The notes: a model not told the origin generated them from the sequence alone. A stretch of DNA of 64,000 bases from Teratosphaeria epicoccoides (GCA_021401465.1 JADDMT010000091.1:1-64000), one strand, 5' to 3'. Shown: positions 45,830 to 56,137, counted from the first letter of the stretch. Numbers and translations: made by a program.

Positions 45830-48800
45830 CTACAAGAAGTAGTGCTACTAGCGCTAATAGTAAGCAAGGGAGCACAGGCTCTACACTACCTGGCGAAAGT
45901 GGCGTAGCTAGTAACCGACCGGACCCTCTAGGGCCAGACGACAGCGCTTAGGGCGCAGGTCTTGAAAACTAGCTCGAGGCTAAAGACAGTAGGGGCCGTT
46001 TAACCCTTTCTAGCGAGTAGAGCTAACGGCGATAGTAGATCGCGAACTAGAGGGGTCTAGATTAGGAGCGAAGCTTCAAGGGGACAAAGCTAGGCTCCGA
46101 GTCGTAGAGTAGAAGCTTAAAATAGCCCGAGCAGAACGAGAGCTCCGCTAGTTGCAGGCGGAACTGTCTAGTTCGGACTAGTATGGCTAGCCTAGGCAGG
46201 GAGGGCCTAAATATGCTAAACCTAAGGTCTTTAACAGGCGTTCGAGGGCTTGTTATAACGAATAGGTACGTTCTATAGAGCGCGAGTTCTAGCGGCACCC
46301 GGGTCTCTAGGGCTAGGAGCACTAGAAGGTAGATATAGCCGCTAGCTACATAGGTAGCGACTAAAACGAATACTAGGACATCTAGGTCTAATCAGAGCGT
46401 CAGGCCCGCGAGAGCGCTATCCTATACCCTGACAATAACCTATAGGGCCTAGACTAGGCTACTATGAAGGATGTCATGCTTAACTCTATGGGCCGACTAG
46501 CCGAGAGGCGACAAGTAGCCTTCGACACCTTGAAGAAGCTGCAGCAAGGCACGATGTCCCTAAGTTAGCTCCTAGCGGAGATGAAGTTACACTAGGCAGA
46601 GATCGAAGAGGACTAGCCCGCTATGTAGATAGCCTCCTTCGTATCCTGCTTAAACGTAGACTTAAAGAGGGCTATGCAGTCTAACTAACAACTGCCCGCC
46701 ACGTTAATAGAGGCGGAGGACAGGGCTAGTCAGAGCTAGCGGCTAGGCGTTAGTCGGCTATCTAGGCCCCTTATACCGAAGCCTAGTTAGCAGGCCCCCC
46801 GGAGCCTAAAGAGGAGGACATCCGATAGTAGCGGGTCCCGGGATAGCAAACCGCGGCGTAAGTGTACCCTAGAGTAGCCTAGCTCGGGCTAGCCTGCGTC
46901 GATCCTGTCTAGGAAGACTATGTCGTAGATAGCTAAGCTCGAATGCCGTTAGTGCAAGCAGATTAGGCACATTGAGAGGTATTACAAGCTGCCTGCGGAA
47001 GGAGCGGTAGCGTAGGAAAAAGTCGGGGCTAGCCTGGCGAGCTCTAAGCTGTAGCTAGCTACGTCTACTACACTAAGGAGCAGAGGCGGGCAGCGGAGCC
47101 TAGGTACAGGCGTAAGGGTACCTACTACTGCCTGCTTCGAGTCAGGGCTACTATTCGAGGCCTACTTGGCGAGCGACAGGTTAGGGCGCTACTAGACAGC
47201 GGCGTATAGGACAACTTCGTTAACAGCTAACTCGCCAAGGAGGTTAGACTAGAAGTTACAGGCCCCCTGGCGGAGGAATACGCTAGGCTAAACGGCTAGC
47301 GCCTTAGGGTGACTAGTAGTAGCCCTATATAGCTCTAAGTCTGCGATAGTACAGGCTAGCTAAGGGGCACTTTAGACTAGTTTTAACATGGCGACATCTA
47401 TGGCGCCGATATAGTCCTAGGCTAGCCATGGCTAGAGAAGTTTAACCTGTCTATTAACTTCGCAACTAGGCAGATGCGCTAGCGGGGCCATAAAGGCAGG
47501 CGACGCAAACAGGTCCGTATAGTGTAGGCCTACGAGTACCTAGCGGACGCAAGGGACCCTGATACTCTTACCTTTGTCATGTTAGTAGCGCCTATGGCTA
47601 GTGTAGTCTAGGATAGGCTAAGTGAGCTTAGGCCGGAGTATTCTGACCTCTTAGAGGCCTTCTTAGAAGACGCTGCTACGGAACTAGCCCTACATGGGCC
47701 TCACGACTTATCTATCGATCTAGTTAAGGGCAGTTAGCCGCTATGGGGCCTATTATACCCCCTGTCTTAGGCGGAACTAGAGGTTCTGCGCGAGTACCTC
47801 CGCAAGTACCTCGAACATAGGTAGACTAGGCTATCGAAGTCTTCTGCTAGTACAGGTATCCTCTTCGCGAAAAAGAAGGATAGTACCCTGCGACTCTACG
47901 TCGATTACTAGGCCCTTAACGCCCTTACGGTTAAGAACTGCTACCCGCTCCCGCTAATTCAGGAATCCTTGAACTAGCTTGCTACTAGGAAGATCTTTAC
48001 GAAGATAGATGTACAGGATGCATATTACTATGTATGGATCAGGGAGGGCGACAAGTAGAAGACTACATTCCGGACTAGATATAGCTACTTTAAATACACT
48101 GTTATGCCTTTCGGGCTGTCTAACGCCCCCGCTTAGTTCTAGGCCTACATGAACTATGCCTTAGCGGACTTGCTTAACACGATCTGTGTTATATACCTAG
48201 ACAATGTGCTCATCTTCTCCTAGGAGGAGTCGGAGCATGTCCGCCACATGCGTACTATCCTAGAACGGCTTAGAAAGCACGGCTTGTACGCTAAACTTAG
48301 CAAGTGCGAGTTCTATAAGGACAGCGTGGAGTTCCTTGGCTTCGTTGTAGGCTATGACAGCATAGCGATAGAGCTAGAGAGAGTGCAAGCAATAGCAGAA
48401 TAGCCTAAACTAGCCTCGATCTAGGACGTTCGGGTCTTTATTAGGTTCGCTAACTACTATCGACAGTTCATTGACAGGTTCTCCTACATCGCGGCGCCGC
48501 TTAATCGCTATACCGAGGGCTAGCGACTAGGGGCTCGACGTGCCAAGACTAGGGCGCTCTAATTCGACGTAGTAGGAAAGCAGTTATTTGCTAACCTAAA
48601 GTGTGCCTTTACGACCGCACCTATCTTACGCCATTTTGACCTAGAACGGCCTATTCGGGTTGAGACCGATGCCTCTAGATACGCAGTTTCAGGCGTTATG
48701 AGCTAGCAATAGGAATTCCATAGGAAATTGCAGTGGCACCTAGTCGGGTACTTCTTAAAGAAGATGAACGGCGCTAAGAGGAACTACGACACCTACGACT

Positions 48801-50710
48801 AAGAGCTTCTTGGCATTGTCGCTACCTTTAAGCACTTCCGATACTACCTCGAGGGCGCCGCCTACATAGTAGAGGTCTTATCAGACCATGCGAACCTCTA
48901 ATAGTTCATGACGACTAAGGAACTGTCCCGCTAGCAGGTACGGTAGGCCGAGTAGCTTTCCGCCTTCGACATTCAGATCACATACAGGCTAGGAGGTCAA
49001 AATGGGGCCGCGGATGCCCTTAGCCGCTACCCTAACATAGAAGATAAGGAGCATAGCGGCTAATAGGTCCGCGGCGACGATGCGAGCAGGCCTCTAAGGG
49101 CTCTTTAGTTAGTCTTCGCGCTAGAACAGGCTACTCTAGCCCAGGCTTGTCTAGTTGCGGCCATCTCTAGTCAGACGCTAGAAGATCTGATCCGTAAGGC
49201 TAACCTCACGAATAAACGGGCCTAAAAGGTTGTATCCGCGCTAGAGAGCAAGGATCCGCTACTTTAGGCCTACCGATAGGGCTATAGCGAGGGCCTCCTC
49301 ATGTATAAGGGCCGCCTCTACGTCCCTAAGGGAGCCGGCTGTCTCGTAGTACTACATTAGTGCTACGATAAACCCCTAGCTAGGCACTTTAGCTTTGCAC
49401 GTACCCTAGAACTAGTACTACGGGACTACTACTAGCCCTAGCTACGCTAGTATGTTAAGGACTTCGTACATACCTGCTAAGCTTGCGCTAGGGCAAAGCC
49501 AAGAAGGCACTAGCTATACGGCCTACTACACGCGGAGCTACTATTACTAATCCCATAGACAGACCTTACTCTAGATTTCATTACAGACCTGCTACCTAGC
49601 TGTCTATTAGGGCAGGTATACGACTCTATACTAGTAGTAGTCGACCGCTACACTAAAATGGCCTATTACGTCCCGTGCTAGAAGGATATAACGGCAGAAT
49701 GTCTCGCGGACACGTTCCTTAGGGAGATAGTGTAACTACATAGAGTGCTAGTTACCTTAACCTCTAATCGCAGGCCTATACTCACCTCTAAGTTTTAGTC
49801 GACAGTATGTTTCTACCTTGGAGTCTAGCGGAAACTAAGTACTACGTTCTACCTGCAGACTAACAGACAGACAGAGTGGCAGAACTAGACGCTAGAGTAA
49901 TACCTACGCACATACTACAACTTTGAGCAGGACAACTAGTCCCGCTTGCTGTCTACGGCGGAATTTGCATATAATAATAGCCGACATGTAGCTACAGGAG
50001 TTATACTGTTCTAAGCGAACTAGCTCTAGGACCTAAGGAGGGCAGCCTAGCCCAAAATGGCTCGAATAGCAGGTAACTCGGCCTAAGCGGAGGAGCTAGT
50101 ACGCGAGATGCTCGCAGCTTAGCGGGGCATGAGGGAGCGGCTTGCTAAGGCGAAGTAGTCGCAGGCAAAGCACTATAACTAGCGTCATACTAACGTGTCC
50201 TTTGCCATTAGGGACGAAGTATACCTCTTAACAGCTAACATTAAGAGCATGCGGCCTAGTAAGAAGCTAGATCACAAGTAGATTAGGCCGTACAAGGTCC
50301 TGAAGGTAGTAAACAGGGTAGCTTACACCTTAGACTTGCCTAGCGACATGCGCATCTACCCTACCTTCTACGTATCGCTCCTCGAGCCGGCTGCTAATAG
50401 CCCGCTCTAGGCTAGGCAGCAGTCGGAACAGCAGAGATTCGAGGCGGATGCGGACGACATGTATAAGGTAGACTACATTAAGGAGAAACAGGTCGACGAG
50501 TTTAGCGACTAGTCCTACCTAGTATCCTAGAAGGGGTATAGTAGTAAGGAGGATACCTAGGAACTAGCAGTACATATTAGCAAGGCGGCCATGGACGCTT
50601 TCGAGAAGAAGCTAGGCACACGTCGCCCCCCTTAGGGCAAGGACAAGCGGGTAGGGGCACCTCGCCGCTAGGGGGCCTAGAAGGCGTCTAAACGGGCCAA
50701 ACTAGACTAG
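45830..50710 (+). pseudogene. gag-pol of chromovirus C, RIP-damaged
   Basis: Plus-strand frame. Gag has a zinc knuckle at 46,944-46,985: Cys-x2-Cys-x4-His, with the last Cys changed to Tyr. Protease has LLDSG (Asp at 47,194-47,196). RT reads LFAKKKDSTLRLYVDY, TKIDVQDAYYYV and MPFGLSNAP; its catalytic YxDD has become YLDN (48,203-48,205 GAT-type to AAT). RNase H starts ETDASRYAVSG and ends GAADALSRYPN. Integrase has an H2C2-like zinc part and ILVVVDRYTKMA; its second Asp is also altered (TSNR where SDR is usual). A chromodomain (SYLVS, then KGYSSKEDT, 50,513-50,539) closes the protein. Breaks are TAG at Gln or Trp sites, so at least two catalytic centres are dead and translation is impossible. 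Confidence 0.92.
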
Positions 50711-50945
50711 GCGTGTAGGGATTAGACACAAGTGTATATAGCAGACAGCTAAAGGGTACAGCTATTTATTGTTAGCAAGACTTTAAACAACAACAAGGGC
50801 TAGGCCGCCCTAGCTTAGGCTAGGCAAATACTAACCTATACCTAGATCCCCGGTGCTCTTACTAGCCGTATAGCCTCGCCTAAACCACACTCGCACTACT
50901 CTAGCCTAGATCACACTAAATTAGTCTGTTCTAGACTAGGCTAAC

Positions 50946-51823
50946 CTAGTCACTATCCTCATCATCCTCATGTCCCTCGTTTAGGGCCCTGCCCTCTAAC
51001 TCGCGAGTAGTTAGGACGAGAAGCATGCCCTGAAGGTCGGACTTAGGCCTACTACTCTTCATCTTACTAACCTAGGCCGAGATGTTCTAGAGCGAGGTCG
51101 CTATCTCCGCAATGCGCCTATTGCTAATCCGCTTGATATCCTCGAGCCGCTTACTAGCCGAGGTGTCCTCGATCAAGAACTTCGAGCCCTTGAGCTTCTA
51201 GACAGGGTCAGTATAGACTAGGCGAAGCCGAAAAGGACCTAACACTTACGTTCGGGGTTAGAGTACTCCTATTACGAACGCGCTTCGCTACCTTCTTGCC
51301 AGATTAGTCCTACCTCTCCTGCCTAAGGTGCTACGACAAGCTGCCCTCGCTACAAAGGGTGTTACCTAGCTCCCTACAGACTAGTTAGCTCCATTCTAGG
51401 GCAAGGTGCCCTAGTCTGGCACTCACAGGATTATAGTGCCTGTAATCTTCCTGATATAGCGCATAATAGCCTCCTTCTCCTTGTCACTAGCATCATCGGC
51501 CAAGGCTTCGATTTCGCGGCGCATACCCTTCTATTCGTCCTCTTTCGAGGCCGGGAGCTATTAGAGTCAGCTATAGTGTACCGAACTAGACAAGGCTAAC
51601 TTACCTAGAAGCAGTCCTTGCTACTTAGGCAGTTGCCGTAGTTAGGGGTAATGCTAGCGGGGACAGGCTTGTTTACAATAGGGCAGAGCTTCTTGATGTT
51701 AGCCAGGTTAGGATCCTCGTAACAGCTGTAGCACGGGTTAGCTAGAAACGAGGAAGTAGTCTCTAGGTCGTAGTTATACTCCTTACGCATAACCTCGGCG
51801 GCCGATCTCTTCCTGTTTGCCAT
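50946..51823 (-). pseudogene. Antisense accessory gene of chromovirus C, four exons, RIP-damaged
   Basis: Minus strand, opposite to gag-pol, between the chromodomain and the PPT. Exons 51,823-51,605, 51,557-51,427, 51,373-51,250 and 51,197-50,946; introns 47, 53 and 52 nt with donors GTAAGT, GTGAGT and GTAAGT, CTRAY-type branch sites near the 3' ends and AG acceptors. Spliced length is 726 nt, 241 codons plus stop. Exon 1 (MANRKRSAAEVMRKEYNYDL) contains CYSC, LCPI, GNC and KDCF: Cys-x2-Cys, a spaced Cys, then more Cys, suggesting a metal-binding knot. Exon 2 is helical (MRREIEALADDASDKEKEAI). Exon 3 is basic (SGKKVAKRVRNR). Exon 4 has a long charged helix and an acidic tail (GHEDDEDSD). Internal stops are several TAG and one TAA. 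I know of no named family. Confidence 0.7.
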
Positions 51824-52185
51824 TATATTAGGCCGGTTTAGGCTAGACAGATTCGTTTACAGTTAGGTTATAGGACTCTAGGACTACATGCTACTGTTAG
51901 CACCTAAAATGCCCGCACTGCTACAAAATGGACCAAATTAGACTAATTTGCCCTACTCTCGCCAGCCTATAGTTTTCGCACTTTACTTACTAATTAGAGG
52001 TAGATGTAGGTTAGAAGGTTCAGAATTAAACTTTAAGTTCTTTTGATATTACTAATATGACTTATTACTAGCGACTTCCCCTTTAGGACTAGTCACCGCT
52101 GCCGAGTTCCATATCTTTCGACTACCTTCTGCCTATACTAGTTGTGAATTTTGACACTATCATGCGGGTTTCGAGGACAAAACCC

Positions 52186-52201
52186 AGGGGAAGGGGGGGG
52201 G
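52186..52201 (+). other. Polypurine tract of chromovirus C
   Basis: AGGGGAAGGGGGGGGG ends three bases before the 3' LTR. Such tracts prime plus-strand DNA synthesis and fix the element's orientation. Confidence 0.85.
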
Positions 52202-52204
52202 TAA

Positions 52205-52461
52205 TGTTAGGACTACCTCCGCACGTCCCTACAGAATCTACCTACTGACTTACTAGCCCTGACTAGCCTAGCAGGGCGCGATCTAGCTACAGTCGTCCCT
52301 ATTAGGGCCCGGGCCGCCTAGGCCTGCCTAGCCTAGGCATAGTAAGGGGACTCCTCGATCCCCCTAACTCATCCTACTTCCTTCCCTATCGATTTGAGTA
52401 GTCCTACTAAACACCTATAGCCTGTACTTTGGCTAGCCTACGTTAGTCCTGTTACTTTACA
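52205..52461 (+). repeat. 3' LTR of C
   Basis: A 257-bp unit, preceded by the polypurine tract and followed by the RIP-altered TSD ACACT. Confidence 0.93.
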
Positions 52462-52466
52462 ACACT

Positions 52467-53261
52467 ATAATAGCCTTGCTTAAGGTATCTCGCAGCTTTA
52501 TAAGTAGGTGCTACCTACGCTATGTAGGGGTATATAGTTCTATCTACTCTTCTAGCGTAGCTAAATACGCTGCAAATAAGGAAGTACTTTGCTTCTTGCC
52601 TTGCTTAGTAGTCTCGTACTACTAGGCTACAGTTAGCCCGCAATTAGCAGGATCCTTGACTACATCTACTATCTCCTAGCAGAACATCTCCTATACGTAT
52701 ACTCTGGCGCCAAATTAGCTACTTTATGCCTATTATGCTAGGCGTCTAATGTGTCCCCTTCGAGGAACATGCTAGCGTATATGATCCTTGCATGCGAACT
52801 GCTATAGGCCATGCCTTATAACGCGAACACCTTATCTAAGTAACAGATAAACGTCCTTGCTTCTTTTAAGGTCTTCCCTAAGAAGTTAGGGTGTAGTTCG
52901 AGGCGTAGGCTGCCTAAGTTACGCATAGTTAGAGCTAGCGAGTTAGCTGATTACGTCGAAGTCATTAAGGCTACTTCTAGTTACTAGAAGCCTGCTACCT
53001 ACATGCCCTTACACTACGCTATGTTAGCTTGTAGATCGTATAGGCATTATGCTTTTACTAGCTCTGCCTGCTCTTTCTCTAGGCACGCTATCTCTTTGTC
53101 TTTAGTTTCCTCTACAACGCTACAGGCGTCCTCTCCTTCCCCTAGCTAGCTATTACGTTAAAGCTAGATACGAGCAGGCGTGTAGCCTGCTTAGCTAGGG
53201 GCAGGAATACCGGTTATTATAAGTACTCTATAGGCTATAACTAGGGTTAAGTAATTAGAAT
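52467..53261 (-). pseudogene. 5' part of chromovirus B gag, separated from the rest by element C
   Basis: Lies between C and the 5' LTR of B; minus-strand reading is broken by TAG. It completes the gag frame that resumes at 45,519 on the other side of C. No conserved residue of the capsid core is certain because of heavy mutation. Confidence 0.6.
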
Positions 53262-53467
53262 TAATATGGTATGCGACTAGTAATTAATACGTAGGTATGT
53301 AGTAGCATATAGAGCCTCTATCCCTAACTATAGGGTAAGGTCTAAAGACTAATTACTACCCTTCTTTAATTATCCTACAAAGCAAATAAGATACATGTAT
53401 GTATGTTATGTATAGCTTGGCTTGTTAGCATGGCTGAATGAGCCTATAGCTTAGCTGTCTAGTATTA
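53262..53467 (-). repeat. 5' LTR of B
   Basis: A 206-bp unit; TSD ACCCT immediately to the right. Confidence 0.9.
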
Positions 53468-53472
53468 ACCCT

Positions 53473-53970
53473 ATACTTATCACCGCGCTTAGTATATTTG
53501 TTATATAGATTAATAGCTAGCTTGCCTTTATTAGTCTCTATAATATAGCTAGCTATATTATACTTATATAGGAGGGCATCTTTCTCTTTAATGCTAGTGT
53601 TATAATTATACTACTAGCTATCCTTAGACTTATACTACTAATTAGTAGTATTCTTAGTCTCTAGATAGTATAGACTACTACTACAAGTTAGTAACTACTC
53701 CTATAAGTATGCTATAAGTATAGAAACAACTTACACTAGCGCTAGCGGTAGTAGCTTAGGTTTAGGCAAGCTAGTAGTTAATACTTCAGCTATTTTAGTA
53801 TCTTGTTAGGTATAATATTAAAGTAATCTAAGCATGTAACATAGTAAGTTAATAGCGACAAGAGGGAGTTACTTGTACCTAGGCTAATAATAGCATGGGA
53901 ATCACAATATCAATTGCTAGTGAAGTGATATCTGATAATAACCAACTCACTTGAACCAAACACGTGATAT
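53473..53970 (-). pseudogene. 5' part of element X minus-strand gene and X right end
   Basis: The candidate ATG at 53,579 (MPSYISII) opens a minus-strand frame that runs to 53,473 and, once B is removed, continues at 39,751 without frame loss. Sequence right of 53,579 is A+T rich and presumably upstream or 5' coding sequence of the same gene, ending at the inverted repeat of X. Adjacent to the repeat is a small palindrome, GTGATATCAC. Confidence 0.5.
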
Positions 53971-54014
53971 CACTTGGCGCTTACGCATCTGCACTTTGGC
54001 AACTTCAGACCGCC
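53971..54014 (-). repeat. Right inverted repeat of element X
   Basis: Inverted partner of 17,767-17,810 (ACTTGGCGCT...GCAACTT, then CAGACCGCCG). It stands 36 kb from its partner because of the nested retrotransposons. Confidence 0.75.
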
Positions 54015-54332
54015 GCCGGAGAGGCAGAATCCAGAGTCAATGCACCCATCTTTTCTTTCACGCTGTGATGGAATTCGGGACACGAAATCTGATAGCCGGT
54101 CGAACATGACAGGGAGAGCTGCTGGGCTGTGGTGCGGATACGCGCATACATGCAGGCAGGCGTGAACACGTTGACCCAAGCGCTGTGACATGGGGAGATG
54201 ATGTTGACGACGATGGCGTCAGCACAAACGGATTGCGAGATGGTTTTAGATAGAGACGTCTTCATCGTCTCCTTCTTTCCCTCGTCTCCCTTGCCATCAC
54301 ATCTCTGACCCTTCATTCCTCATTTCGCAACC
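54015..54332 (+). promoter_or_regulatory. Right border of the island and promoter/leader of the next gene
   Basis: Composition returns to GC-balanced at once. A pyrimidine-rich leader (CTTCATCGTCTCCTTCTTTC and CCTTCATTCCTCATTTCG) precedes the ATG at 54,333 in a good context (GCAACCATGG), typical of filamentous ascomycete genes. The promoter therefore lies within about 320 bp of a heavily RIP-m mutated transposon end. Confidence 0.45.
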
Positions 54333-56137
54333 ATGGCAGTACCCGGACGGTCCAACGAGCACGCCGTCATCGCCACAATCACGGAAGGAGTCGACATCGG
54401 TCTGTACGGCATCAAGGCCTACGATAACGGTGAGCACCTCTGCACCCGCTTCACCCGCTCCGAGTTCCTTTCGCACCCATCCAAGGTCAAATGGTTCATG
54501 TACAACTGGCAAATTGCGCGTTTCTTCCGTTTTCTCGACGAGAACGACCTCAGCTTGCATGATGTTCACAAGCAGAGCAACGAGACCATGGCGAAGTTGG
54601 TGAGGTATCTGGTCAACGACGCCATTCTCGATGGAGATGCTCTGGTCAAATGGATCGCTGAGGTGACTGAGTGGTCCAAGTCCCGCGCGGAGCAGTATGT
54701 GAAGGATCCAACGAAGATCAAGACGACCCGCTATCCCGACCCGTCTGAGCTGCAGAAGAGACGTCTGACTGCCGCAAGCATCTCGCCAACAGCAGTGACA
54801 ACTCCGGGTCTCATCGTCACTCCGACCGAAGCAACTTACCCGACTCTGGCCACGCAGCTGCAGGGTCAGGTGCTGGACGATGATAGGGACGAGGGGATCG
54901 ACACGATCGAAAACGATGCCACGAGGGTCATAGAGGGCCAGGACAATGCCATATCTGCCGATCCAGAGGACGAGGAGGATGCCCCAGCTGCTGCTCCGAC
55001 CTTTCCAGGACGCATGCTTGCCACAGATCGACGTGCCACCACGCCTGGGACAAACGCCGACTTCCATTCTCACCATAGCACTAGACAGCCTCGTCTCGCT
55101 CATCCGGCCCGTCCTCTCTCTTCAAGTTTGCCGAATCTCGAGGATGAGTCCGAGACGGAGGGAGCTGTGCAGCTTCATGCGAGGATCATGGACGCGCAGA
55201 AGAATTCATACAACTTGCTCCAGGAAAGAATGGCAAGGCTGGAGCTCAGCAACAGTCTACAGCCATTACATTCTCAAGACCTTGCTTCCATGTTGAAAGC
55301 TGCTGCACCGCCGAGCCGCGCTGTTCAACCCACCAGTGGTGCAGACAGCGGATCCGGCGTAGCAGTAGCTGGACCTTCGAAGCCAGAAGGTAAAGGAAAA
55401 GGGAAAGGGAAGAAGCAAGCGGTATGTTCTTAGATCTCACCACTCCTATGCAAGTGACTATGTACTGACTTACTTTGTGGCAGAAGGTTGAGGAACATGA
55501 TGAGGCAGAGCAGGAAGCTGTTTACAAGCCTACTGCACGCGCCACGACAGCCGCCGCGCAGCAACCCTTCCAGCGCCCTGCGCTGACTCCGACGTCCTGG
55601 CCGTCCCACCTGCACCAAGGCATTCCCGAATCATCTGTGCCACGCTTGCAGTCGACCTCCGTCGCTTCGTCGCTGCCTGGGTTCATGCACGAGGCGCCAG
55701 GTCTGGGTCTTCAGGGCCCAACGAACATGGCCAGCCGATCAGTCATGGCCCACGCCTCGCCGGCCCTGTTTTCCTCGCCTGCTGGGTCCTTCTTAGGTCA
55801 TGGATTGCCACTGCCACCGCTGCTGCCAGTATCAATGACCGCCAGCCAGCAAGGTAGACAGTACGCCTCTCTGTCTCCTCCGACAATGCCTTGGATGCAC
55901 CAGCAGCAGCAGGTCCTGGCGCGCCAGCATTCGGCCCCTCGCCCACAGCTTTCATTTGGCACTCCACTCTCATTCTCTACGGGGATGCAACCGCCTCTTG
56001 CGCAGGTACGTGGTCTGAGGCCACAGCAGCAGGTCGACATCGGTCATGGCAGACAGCAAGGTGAGCTTGGGCTGCCTGGCTTGTTTGTGCAGGGGCCTAC
56101 AAGGCAGCAGCATGACCAGCAGCCACAAGACGAGTGA
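54333..56137 (+). CDS. Hypothetical low-complexity protein, two exons
   Basis: Exons 54,333-55,421 and 55,484-56,137 encode 580 aa. The intron (55,422-55,483, 62 nt) has GTATGT, a CTGAC branch site and GCAG, and joins in phase 0. Residues 1-130 look folded and helical (VKWFMYNWQIARFFRFLDEN; MAKLVRYLVNDAILDGDAL). About 190-225 is acidic. A helical segment near 270-310 (LLQERMARLELS) may be coiled coil. A Gly/Lys-rich patch (EGKGKGKGKKQA) ends exon 1. Exon 2 is Gln, Pro, Ser and Met rich (WMHQQQQVLARQH) and probably disordered. There is no signal peptide or transmembrane helix. The layout suits a nuclear or scaffold protein, but no family was recognised. It lacks RIP-type stops, so it has been kept intact next to the island. 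Confidence 0.82.

Larger units (their letters stand above)
45525..52461 (+). mobile_element. Chromovirus C (Ty3/Gypsy), nested in B
   Basis: 257-bp LTRs at 45,525-45,781 and 52,205-52,461 (TGTTAGGACTACC...TTACTTTACA). The TSD is ACACC on the left (45,520-45,524) and ACACT on the right (52,462-52,466); the difference is a C-to-T change before A, as RIP predicts. A polypurine tract at 52,186-52,201 adjoins the 3' LTR. Total 6,937 bp, plus orientation, opposite to A and B. It keeps more G+C than the older layers. Layout: gag, protease, RT, RNase H, integrase, chromodomain, then a minus-strand accessory gene, then PPT and LTR. Confidence 0.94.
39752..53467 (-). mobile_element. Chromovirus B (Ty3/Gypsy), interrupted by chromovirus C
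   Basis: 206-bp LTRs at 39,752-39,957 and 53,262-53,467 are flanked by TSD ACCCT (39,747-39,751 and 53,468-53,472). Terminal TG and CA are partly converted to TA (TAATAT...TCTAGCATCA). A purine tract on the minus strand (GGAGAAGGGGGC, plus positions 39,961-39,972) borders the left LTR, making it the 3' LTR. Coding is on the minus strand. Without C and its TSD, B is about 6.8 kb. Layout: gag, protease, RT, RNase H, integrase, chromodomain, then a plus-strand accessory gene, then 3' LTR. Confidence 0.9.
17767..54014. mobile_element. Element X: old inverted-repeat DNA transposon, ~5.6 kb, split by nested insertions
   Basis: The outer ends carry inverted repeats (17,767-17,810 and 53,971-54,014) that coincide with the abrupt change from GC-balanced DNA to A+T- and TAG-rich DNA. 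Removing three insertions with their TSDs (D solo LTR 22,318-22,794; A 22,807-39,223; B 39,752-53,467) leaves about 5.6 kb. The remainder encodes an integrase-core transposase on the plus strand, a second plus-strand frame and a minus-strand gene that reads continuously across the repaired insertion sites. A GGAGA pair just outside (17,760-17,764 and 54,017-54,021) may be the TSD but is not certain. The family is probably a Ginger-like or other integrase-core DNA transposon (inference). All frames are RIP-broken. Confidence 0.65.

Noticed and set aside
51605..51823. A stand-alone 72-aa protein gene
   Set aside because: It ends at a TAG that directly precedes a GTAAGT donor; it is exon 1 of a four-exon gene.
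17811..53970. TAG-only stops as a sign of an altered genetic code (TAG read as Gln)
   Set aside because: Intact host genes in the same window end in TAG (16,100 and 58,549), and TAG also replaces Trp (TGG) codons, which a Gln reassignment would not explain. RIP explains both.
17767..54014. A 36-kb giant cargo element (Starship-like) bounded by inverted repeats
   Set aside because: No tyrosine recombinase was seen, and subtracting nested LTR elements with exact TSDs leaves only 5.6 kb with an integrase-core transposase.
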